Origin: JAVBQJ01 sp031549115
GTDB lineage: Bacteria > Verrucomicrobiota > Lentisphaeria > Victivallales > Victivallaceae
Assembly: GCA_031549115.1 (NCBI GenBank)
Contig: JAVBQJ010000034.1
Location: forward strand, 25,034-89,033
Reading direction: 5' to 3'
DNA: 64,000 nt
A program made the position numbers and the translations under genes. Every line of letters starts with the position of its first letter. The stretch's first letter is position 1. Below the pieces are notes generated by a model. It ran no database searches. It was given only the letters and a program-made list of their open reading frames with translations, and was not told where the DNA came from. Below are positions 57,511-64,000 of the stretch, piece after piece.

Positions 57511-59091
57511 TTAGTAGGCGACATGCGCCGGGTAGCGGTCGGCGTCGAAGCCGTCGAGCGTTTTCAACGGATGGCACAACGATTGCGGCGGATGCGTATC
57601 GTACCAGAGCCGGGCGCGGGCGCCGTCGTCGTCAAGATGCCGGAGATTGTTCCAGCAGATCTGGTTGGACGGCGCATCCCAGAGATAGCCGCCCGAAGCG
57701 CCGGACGCGATGCCGCGTCGGTAGTGCGCCAGAAAGGCGTCATCGTCGGTCGCGTCGCCGATTCGCGGATACCAGCGGCACGAAGTTCCGGCGCAAACCC
57801 GGGCGAAATAGTCGAATTCAATGTTGTCGACACGCTCCTCATGGTCGCGCCGCTGAATCGAACCATCGGCCTGCATGCTGTCGATGAGCCCCGCGTGAGC
57901 CCAGACTTCCAGATCCAGTCCGTGCCGGCGGTTGACCGCCTCCGTCGCCGGCACGATCAGCGACAGTTCCAGCCGCCGTCCGCGCCGGGCCCCTTCCCGG
58001 TCCAGCAGGGTTCGGATCTCGCGGATGAAGCCGGTCAGAATCCGGCTTCGCAGCGGCATCACCCGCGCATCCTCCTCACCGGTGGGCTCCTCGCCGTATT
58101 GCCGCCGGAAGTGTTGCCGGAGCGGCTCTTCGAACAGTACCGGCGCCAATGCCCGGGTGAAGACCAGATTGAGGCCATCGCAGTCGCAGCAACGGATGAA
58201 TTCAGCGAATAACGCCAGAAAATGCTCCTGAACCGCCGGATGGGCGAAGCTCAGACGCGCCACCGGTGTACCGTCGAACAAGCGGCAGCGACACTCCGGA
58301 TGATCCAGGAAAAAGCGGGAATTGAACGGCCATTCGGTCATATACACCGCGCCGGTCCGGAACGAGAGATGCATTTTCAATCCGAGCGAATGGACGAACC
58401 CGGTCAGCTCCGCAAGAAACTCCGGATGTGTTTTCCGTATCCCGGACAGGGCCTGAACGGTTTGGCAATCGTAATCGCGCAGATAAGGGAACTCCGGATC
58501 GTATTCCGGCACCGTCCCGACCTGCGACGGCACCATCAACGACACGTCGCCGTGGGCGACACAGAACAGCAAATCCCGGGCCGCGCTGTCACGCAGCGGC
58601 ATCAGCGACGCGTACAATGACTCCACCGTGTGCGGCGCATAACCGTCGTTGGTGACCACCAGCGTTTTCGTACCCGGTTCCGGCATAGGCACGGCCGGTT
58701 CCAGCCGGATCCACGCCGGAGCGCTGTCGTACAGCCAATCGCCGGTGATCAGCAGCGTATCGTGATCGAGTTCGGCGGTTTTCCAGTAATTGTCGTAGAT
58801 TTCCCAAAACCAATGCCCGCCCCAGCCGGAAACCCGGCAAAAGGCCGGATCGCGTTCCAGCTTCACGGTGACTCCCATCGGAATCACCCACGGCTGGCTG
58901 GCGGCAAACCCGAGATAAATATCGTAACGACCTTTGACCGGCAGCGGGATCCGGACGGCCTGCCCCGGCCGGAACTTCGGCGCATACAGCATGTTTCCGG
59001 CGATGCCATCCATTGTCCTGTAGGGAACCGGCTTCCAGCCGGGGTGGGCGCCGCCGGAGGCCTGCGCGAGATCGGAAATCCACAATGTCAT
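57511..59091 (-). CDS. hypothetical TIM-barrel glycoside-hydrolase-like protein
   Basis: A 526-aa protein without signal peptide. The N-terminal ~130 residues are beta-rich (GQAVRIPLPVKGRYDIYLGF). The rest looks like a barrel: LGLKMHLSFRTGAVYMTEWP, VQEHFLALFAEFIRCCDCDG with LNLVFTRA after it, and ASGGYLWDAPSNQICWNNLR at the end. It recalls GHL10-type proteins, but no family is certain. Its start overlaps the GH20 stop (ATGA). Last gene of the AraC-linked operon. Confidence 0.62.
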   Translation of the reverse strand: MTLWISDLAQASGGAHPGWKPVPYRTMDGIAGNMLYAPKFRPGQAVRIPLPVKGRYDIYLGFAASQPWVIPMGVTVKLERDPAFCRVSGWGGHWFWEIYDNYWKTAELDHDTLLITGDWLYDSAPAWIRLEPAVPMPEPGTKTLVVTNDGYAPHTVESLYASLMPLRDSAARDLLFCVAHGDVSLMVPSQVGTVPEYDPEFPYLRDYDCQTVQALSGIRKTHPEFLAELTGFVHSLGLKMHLSFRTGAVYMTEWPFNSRFFLDHPECRCRLFDGTPVARLSFAHPAVQEHFLALFAEFIRCCDCDGLNLVFTRALAPVLFEEPLRQHFRRQYGEEPTGEEDARVMPLRSRILTGFIREIRTLLDREGARRGRRLELSLIVPATEAVNRRHGLDLEVWAHAGLIDSMQADGSIQRRDHEERVDNIEFDYFARVCAGTSCRWYPRIGDATDDDAFLAHYRRGIASGASGGYLWDAPSNQICWNNLRHLDDDGARARLWYDTHPPQSLCHPLKTLDGFDADRYPAHVAY

Positions 59092-61304
59092 TTACCCGGC
59101 TCCGTTTCCGCCGCCCATATCGACAGGACGGCATTGATGTTTTCTTTCGGTTCCGTACTGAATACCCGCAAGCGCCGGATCGGCGCCGGAGTCCGGCGCA
59201 ACCGGCCCAGCCCCGAAGCGTCGACGGTAACTTCTCCCCACCGGTTCCACGTTTCGCCATCCACACTGGCGGCAACCGTATAAAGTCCGGGATCGGCGTC
59301 GCACAGGATGATTTCGCCCACCGCGGGCATTGCCCCCTCCCAGATCAATTCCCGGATTCCCGGATGATCGACAACCCGGTCGGGAACGGTTTCCGCCAGC
59401 ACCTCATCCGAAACGCCGGGTTCGCCGCGCGGCACCAGCGCCGCATAGCCATCCGCCAGACGTTCCATCTGCGCCGCCGCGACTTCCGGGAACGGATTGA
59501 CGGCATCGCGGAAAGCCGGATGCCGCCGGGCCAGAATCGCCTCCCGCCTGTCCCGGACCAATTGCCGCAACGCGTTCACATCGGTGTTGCCGTTTGCGAC
59601 CGCCTGCGCCATACTTTCGCGCTGAAGCGAATATTCCAGCGCCGGACGGAAGCCATAGGCGCCAAACGCGTATTCCGCCGCCAGCAGCGCGGCCAGCGCT
59701 TCGGGGCCGGGGCGCTCCGCCGACCACATGAACTCCGCCGCCAGCGGCAGCGAACCCCACAGGCGCATCGATTCGCCCCAGTGCGAAAACATCATCCCCC
59801 AGTACTTCGGGTCGTCCCGGTACGGACGCAGTTCATCGCGCCAGATCACGGCGTTTTCCGGGAAGTAACCGCTGGCGGTGCCGATCGACGGCCGCCGGTG
59901 TTGGACGAGAAACCACTTCAGCAATCCCCGGATATAATTGCGGGCCTCGGCATCGGCGTGATAAAACCATGGACAGACGATCACATCCTCCGGCAGATAC
60001 GCCAGCAGTTCGCCGCCGCCGGCCGCTTCACGGAAAATATCGTCCCAGACCATGATCTGTATTGCCGGATTCTGCTGCCGGATGGTGTCGTACCACCAGC
60101 GCAGATCCTCCCCCGCCAATTCCGCCTTGTCCAATTGCCGCGCCAGGCAGCGCGAACAGGTGTTGCGCCGGATCACTTCGTCGTGACCGATATGGATGAA
60201 TGCCGGATCGTAGATTTTTACGGCATTCTCCAGTGTTTCCCGCAAAATCGCATAGGTTTCCGGTTCGCTCGGACAATAGGGGCTCTGGTGCGGCGAATAG
60301 GGGACGTAGTCATAATCTGCCGTCACTTCCGCGTTTATGGCAATGCGTCCGCCGGGAAGCCGCTGCAATCGCCACGGAGCGTTGGTTTCGGCAAACGGAC
60401 GCGCGGTCACGCCCGGCAGAATCCGGTAGTCGCGTTCCTCCTCGTACACCGTGCCGCCATCCGGCGATTTCACCCGGATCGGCAACGACGCACTTCGAAT
60501 CAGATTGCGATGAGGAAATTCCGCTTCGTCTCCCGCGAGTTTCATCGCGATGTCCCGCATGGCGACGCCTTCGGCGCAATTCGGATTGCGGTCGACCACG
60601 CCGTAGGCCCAGCCGCCGCCCTGGATCAACGGCATCACTTCGACGTGATTGCGCCGGGCCGCCTCCTGAAAGCGTTCCGCCGCCTCCCGGTTCGCACCGG
60701 CCGGAGAAAACCACCAGTTACCCGCGCCATACCAGTAAGACTCGACGATGGCCATATTGATTTTCAACCGCGCCAGCTTCGGTAGCAGCCATTCCGGATC
60801 GGCGACGCCGAGGTAACAGATGCGCCACTTCTGATCCGCCCAATCGCGAATGCGGAGCGCCGGAATGCGCCCTTCGACATCCGCCAGCTGGCGCAGCGTC
60901 TGAATCGCGTAAAAGAGCCCGGCGGCGGAGTCGGCAGCTACCTCGATTCCCCGCGCATCCGCCACGATGGCATAGGCGTCGAAGCCGCTTTGCGGACACT
61001 CCGGCGCTTCCGGCTTCGCTTCTCCCAGTACCAGCCGGAACGATCCGGGCGCGAGATCGAATGCGGCCTCGGGCAAGAACGGCATCTCCCGCCGCCACAG
61101 CTCCAGAGCGTCGCGGACAAACTCCGGCGCGTCCGCCGGCGCATGTATTTTCCCGGCGTTCGCCAGTGAAAACGCCTCTCCCGTTCCGGCATACGCCTGC
61201 TGAACTTCGGGGATCACTCCGGTTAGAATGTTTTCCACGCCGAATATCGGCGCCGCCGCCAGCAGCGCCAGGGAAAGTATTCCGTTGCGTATGGTATTTC
61301 GCAT
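59088..61304 (-). CDS. secreted GH20 beta-N-acetylhexosaminidase-like enzyme
   Basis: A 738-aa protein with a signal peptide (MRNTIRNGILSLALLAAAPIFG). Residues ~25-150 form the GH20b domain (YAIVADARGIEVAADSAAGLFYAIQTLRQL read in parts). The barrel begins RIRDWADQKWRICYLGVADP and carries the catalytic pair HIGHDEV (Asp375, Glu376). A later MVWDDIF matches the family's strand 6. The C-terminal ~90 residues are beta-rich (LYTVAASVDGETWNRWGEVT), an F5/8-type module. It probably releases terminal GlcNAc/GalNAc in the periplasm or outside. It has a four-base overlap with the next gene. Confidence 0.85.
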   Translation of the reverse strand: MRNTIRNGILSLALLAAAPIFGVENILTGVIPEVQQAYAGTGEAFSLANAGKIHAPADAPEFVRDALELWRREMPFLPEAAFDLAPGSFRLVLGEAKPEAPECPQSGFDAYAIVADARGIEVAADSAAGLFYAIQTLRQLADVEGRIPALRIRDWADQKWRICYLGVADPEWLLPKLARLKINMAIVESYWYGAGNWWFSPAGANREAAERFQEAARRNHVEVMPLIQGGGWAYGVVDRNPNCAEGVAMRDIAMKLAGDEAEFPHRNLIRSASLPIRVKSPDGGTVYEEERDYRILPGVTARPFAETNAPWRLQRLPGGRIAINAEVTADYDYVPYSPHQSPYCPSEPETYAILRETLENAVKIYDPAFIHIGHDEVIRRNTCSRCLARQLDKAELAGEDLRWWYDTIRQQNPAIQIMVWDDIFREAAGGGELLAYLPEDVIVCPWFYHADAEARNYIRGLLKWFLVQHRRPSIGTASGYFPENAVIWRDELRPYRDDPKYWGMMFSHWGESMRLWGSLPLAAEFMWSAERPGPEALAALLAAEYAFGAYGFRPALEYSLQRESMAQAVANGNTDVNALRQLVRDRREAILARRHPAFRDAVNPFPEVAAAQMERLADGYAALVPRGEPGVSDEVLAETVPDRVVDHPGIRELIWEGAMPAVGEIILCDADPGLYTVAASVDGETWNRWGEVTVDASGLGRLRRTPAPIRRLRVFSTEPKENINAVLSIWAAETEPGK

Positions 61305-61314
61305 CGCCGTTCCT

Positions 61315-61995
61315 TCAATCGTTCGTCATGTAGTGGGTAGTGTCGAGCAGCTCCGGGCTGTTGCGTTCGCCCGATACATGCCCGTCGACCCAGATCACAT
61401 TGCACAGCCCCTGATGGCGGTCGACATTGACCACGGTACCGTACCAGAAGCCGTCGTCGTTGTATTGATAGCCGGGCATGTTCACCAGCACCAGACTCAT
61501 CCCGCGGGAGTTGAAGTTGGTCTCCGCCACCGCGATCTTCCCGGACGGGTCCTTCCACGCCGACAGCGGAATGTAATCGAATTTTCCCAGAAAGCCGTCG
61601 CCGTTGCCGCCGAAATACTGGCTCTGCGAATAGGTCAGGCAGCCTTCCAGACCGCTCTTGCCGTTGCTCGGGCAATGATAGATTTTCAGAGTATAACATT
61701 CCGTGATCGGATTGCCCGGCTTGTAGGGCCCGCCGACGTAGTTGGAGAGAAACCATACCCAGAAGCGGCCGCTGGTTTCCGGCCCCTCCGTCGTCAATGG
61801 CGGCCGGTCCACATTGTCACCGGCGTACATGTGCTGGCCGACGGCGATCTGTTTCAGATTGCTGACACATTTGGTTCGCTGTGCCGCGGCCCGTGCTTTC
61901 GCCAATGCCGGCAGCAGCATGCTCGCCAGGATGGCGATGATCGCGATCACGACCAGAAGTTCTATCAGTGTGAACACTTCCCGGAACCTTCTCAT
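61315..61995 (-). CDS. prepilin-type / H-X9-DG pseudopilin-like protein
   Basis: A 226-aa protein with the helix FTLIELLVVIAIIAIL from residue 8 (MRRFREV before it) and a C-terminal H-x9-D-G motif (RHQGLCN..WVDGHV). Residue -1 is Val. GGAGGTATCCT stands directly before the ATG, fixing the start at 61995. It lies between the DUF4838-like gene (17-base gap) and GH20 (ten-base gap), again in a carbohydrate operon. Confidence 0.9.
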   Translation of the reverse strand: MRRFREVFTLIELLVVIAIIAILASMLLPALAKARAAAQRTKCVSNLKQIAVGQHMYAGDNVDRPPLTTEGPETSGRFWVWFLSNYVGGPYKPGNPITECYTLKIYHCPSNGKSGLEGCLTYSQSQYFGGNGDGFLGKFDYIPLSAWKDPSGKIAVAETNFNSRGMSLVLVNMPGYQYNDDGFWYGTVVNVDRHQGLCNVIWVDGHVSGERNSPELLDTTHYMTND

Positions 61996-62012
61996 AGGAT
62001 ACCTCCATTTGG

Positions 62013-62966
62013 TTAAAAATATTCCTGGAGAAGCTCGGCGTAGCGCTCCACTTCTCCGGTTCCATGACGGCTGAAATAATCGCCGTCCATATAAACTGCG
62101 AATGTGGTAATGTTGCCGACGCCGAGCCCGCAATAAGCATCGAGGTCGCGCCGCAGGATCGTCTCCGTGCATGGACACGAAACCGCCGGTTTCCGGTAGC
62201 CGCTGAACAGCGACGAATCCAGCCAGTACTCCAGAATATGCGCCCGCGCCAGATCGAATATCTCCGCATACTGCCGCAGGGAGTTCCAATACCGCCGGTT
62301 GATCCGGCACCCGGGATCGTCGATCGCATGTTGGTAACAGCGCGGATACGGCGCAAATTCGAGGAAAAGGCCTTCGGCTGGTTGCACACGCTCCGGCAAG
62401 TCGTAATTGCCGATGTAGACCAGAAAGGCCAATTCGGCCGCCGGATCCGCGTCGCGAACTCCCCGGAGCATGGCGTTGGCGCTCAATAAGTGAAGGTCGG
62501 AGAAGCTGTGACGCGAGCAATTCCGGCAATGGCAGTTGGCGTTCGGGTGATCCGCGCCCCAATAGTAATAGCGGTGGGTGGAGGATGGCAGCGCCTCGGT
62601 CAGGCGGCGTGCTCCCAGGCGCAGAAGCTCCACGGTTTCCGGATGCGTGACGCACCAATCCAGATCCGGCGTTCGGCGGCCGTTCAGGAACTCCTGCGCG
62701 AAATATTCCGGCTTCTGTTCAAAAAGTGTCCGGTCCAGCAGTGACGCGGCGGCATGAAATTCATATTCGCATTCCAGCCCGGACTCCCGGCAGCGGATGC
62801 GGAATTCCTCCTGCCCGTATGCGCCGAAGCGCTCCACCGCGTCATGGTTGGCGCCGCCGCCGGAATGAATGCCCAGCGTGTTCAATCCATACTCCCGCGC
62901 CAGTGCGCACCAGTCGGCGCCGACGAAATCATCCGGTGTGATCACCACCCCTTTTTTGCCTGTCAT
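62013..62966 (-). CDS. short DUF4838-like protein
   Basis: A 317-aa protein without signal peptide. The block YYYWGADHPNANCHCRNCSR followed by LLSANAMLRGVRDADPAAEL corresponds to the CxCPAC...NRLVQAL segment of the large DUF4838 protein encoded at 32227-35124. The beta/alpha pattern (KKGVVITPDDFVGADW, LEFAPYPRCYQHAIDD, AHILEYWLDSSLF) suggests a bare barrel with neither N-terminal beta domain nor CBM. First gene of the operon divergent from the AraC-type regulator. Confidence 0.65.
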   Translation of the reverse strand: MTGKKGVVITPDDFVGADWCALAREYGLNTLGIHSGGGANHDAVERFGAYGQEEFRIRCRESGLECEYEFHAAASLLDRTLFEQKPEYFAQEFLNGRRTPDLDWCVTHPETVELLRLGARRLTEALPSSTHRYYYWGADHPNANCHCRNCSRHSFSDLHLLSANAMLRGVRDADPAAELAFLVYIGNYDLPERVQPAEGLFLEFAPYPRCYQHAIDDPGCRINRRYWNSLRQYAEIFDLARAHILEYWLDSSLFSGYRKPAVSCPCTETILRRDLDAYCGLGVGNITTFAVYMDGDYFSRHGTGEVERYAELLQEYF

Positions 62967-63046
62967 CGTACTTCTCCATTTGCTTTTGCTTGTAAAATAG
63001 TATACTGTAAATCAAGGTTTTTTAAAATAGGCAAAATCACAAAAAG

Positions 63047-63874
63047 ATGAGTATTATACGCAAATTCGAACAATTCAATGAAGAATGCGTGGTCTGCTTT
63101 CTCTCCGAAGGCGATGAGCGCATTTACATGCCGCTGTGCGGCATTACCCGCTGTCGCGCCGACTATTCGATGCGGCGCGAGATCTCTCCCGAGTTCGTTT
63201 TCGAATATATCGTCAAAGGAAAAGGCGTGTATCAGGTCGGCGACCGCGCCTATTTGCCGGAAACCGGGGATATCTATATTTGCCATGCCGGAACCCCGCA
63301 CCGGTACCGCACCGACCCGGTCGACCGGTGGGAAAAAATCTGGTTCAACATTCACGGAACCCTGGTCGCGGAACTGCTGAAAATTTACCGCCTGTCGGAT
63401 GTTTTTTTGATCAAGCAAGCCAACCTCGGCCCGCTGTTTTCCGCCTGTCTCGAAGAAATGCGCACCCATCCGGCGAACGCCCACGAAACCGCCTCCATCG
63501 TCACCCACCGGCTGATTTATGCCATGTCGCAACGCCTTTACGGCGGTGAGCCGTGCCACCACCCGATCGCGCTGGAGCTGAAGCGGCAACTGGAGGAGTA
63601 CGCCGGAGAAAACATTCAGTTGAAACACATCGCCCACAAGTTCGGCTACTCGGAATCGCAACTGATCCGGCTCTTTTCCCGCGAGTACGGCGAGACCCCC
63701 TATCGCTATTTCCTCCGCAAAAAACTCGAACTCGCCATGATCATGCTGCGCAATTCCCGCAAGAGCATCAAAGAAATCGCCGCCGAACTCAGCTTCCCGG
63801 ACCAATATTACTTTTCCAATCTCTTCAAGCGCAAATACGGCAAGTCGCCAAGTCATTTCCGGGAGCAATGGTAA
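63047..63874 (+). CDS. AraC-family regulator
   Basis: A 275-aa protein. The N-terminal cupin-like sensor (FVFEYIVKGKGVYQVGDRAY, TGDIYICHAGTPHRY) is followed by the C-terminal HTH pair (~residues 175-272): IQLKHIAHKFGYSESQLIRL and KSIKEIAAELSFPDQYYFSN, then FKRKYGKSPSHFREQW. It is divergent from the DUF4838/pseudopilin/GH20 operon across an 80-base A/T-rich gap containing AGTATACT, so it probably controls that operon. Confidence 0.88.
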   Translation: MSIIRKFEQFNEECVVCFLSEGDERIYMPLCGITRCRADYSMRREISPEFVFEYIVKGKGVYQVGDRAYLPETGDIYICHAGTPHRYRTDPVDRWEKIWFNIHGTLVAELLKIYRLSDVFLIKQANLGPLFSACLEEMRTHPANAHETASIVTHRLIYAMSQRLYGGEPCHHPIALELKRQLEEYAGENIQLKHIAHKFGYSESQLIRLFSREYGETPYRYFLRKKLELAMIMLRNSRKSIKEIAAELSFPDQYYFSNLFKRKYGKSPSHFREQW

Positions 63875-64000
63875 AGAATGGGGGGGGGGGCCCGGGCCCC
63901 CCCCCCCCCCCCCCCCGGGGCACGAACCACCCCCACAGCAACCCCAGACAATGTGAAAATAAGCCGACAAATAAGGGGGGGGGGGGGGTTTTGGAGGGCA
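63875..64000. other. low-complexity contig end
   Basis: Runs of 10-22 G or C and a second ~15-G run near the end, with no gene. This does not resemble the rest of the sequence and is most likely low-quality contig-end sequence. Confidence 0.8.

Noticed and set aside
61315..62658. A 447-codon frame that would fuse an upstream segment to the pseudopilin
   Set aside because: The upstream part is another frame of the DUF4838-like gene; GGAGG directly before 61995 marks the real start.
1..64000. CRISPR arrays, prophage, integrase or toxin-antitoxin loci
   Set aside because: None of the expected genes or regularly spaced repeats was found.

Overview
The window looks like a GC-rich chromosome segment from the Planctomycetota-Verrucomicrobiota-Chlamydiota group, most likely a Lentisphaerota (Victivallis-like) bacterium. 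This is an inference. It rests on four pseudopilin genes with an identical hydrophobic N-terminus and a C-terminal H-X9-DG motif, on the number of glycoside hydrolases (GH95, GH38, GH127, GH20, GH71/99-like, DUF4838), and on the absence of close synteny with model phyla. Translation uses ordinary AGGAG/GGAGG ribosome sites. Promoters follow the TTGNNN-N16-18-TATAGT/TATAAT pattern.

Layout. 1-6239 (+) is a carbohydrate locus: the end of a GH95-like enzyme, a pseudopilin, a secreted GH71/99-like protein with LamG, a small TIM-barrel-like protein and a GPH-type sugar symporter. 6249-10206 (-) is housekeeping/repair: hpt, then an SNF2 helicase and its SWIM zinc-finger partner. 10207-10520 is an intergenic region with a candidate structured RNA and terminator before a stand-alone 5'-3' exonuclease and a GNAT acetyltransferase. 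12017-18890 (+) is a second carbohydrate locus: GntR/LacI-type regulator, pseudopilin, secreted hydrolase-like protein, GH38 alpha-mannosidase and a strong terminator. 18944-24702 (+) carries an ECF sigma factor, an RsiV-like anti-sigma factor and two large paralogous membrane proteins with a pseudopilin-like C-terminus. 24707-28341 holds murI and a divergent AraC/GH127 pair. 28428-31354 holds a zinc-ribbon protein and a large lipoprotein.

31424-38398 (-) is a third carbohydrate operon (LacI, TIM-barrel protein, DUF4838-CBM9 protein, pseudopilin) behind a consensus promoter and a palindromic operator candidate. Then come an MFS transporter, tRNA-Gln(CTG) and ApbE, followed by a LemA/TPM/C39-like operon. 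44401-49354 (+) is a tight run: 6-phosphofructokinase, YjbQ, MBL hydrolase, zinc-ribbon pseudokinase, GcvT and a thioesterase. 49355-57378 contains a small membrane protein, topA, a TRASH-like cysteine-rich protein, a lipoprotein and a 5'-nucleotidase, interleaved with two families of multi-hairpin repeats. 57511-63874 is a fourth carbohydrate locus: an AraC regulator divergent from a DUF4838-like protein, a pseudopilin, GH20 and a TIM-barrel protein. The last ~125 bases are low-complexity homopolymer runs that look like a contig end.

Recurrent theme: a one-component regulator plus one pseudopilin plus a set of hydrolases, seen at three complete loci and one partial one. The two most interesting unexplained signals are the structured RNA candidate at 10344-10482 and the dispersed hairpin repeats, whose stems show compensatory changes between copies.
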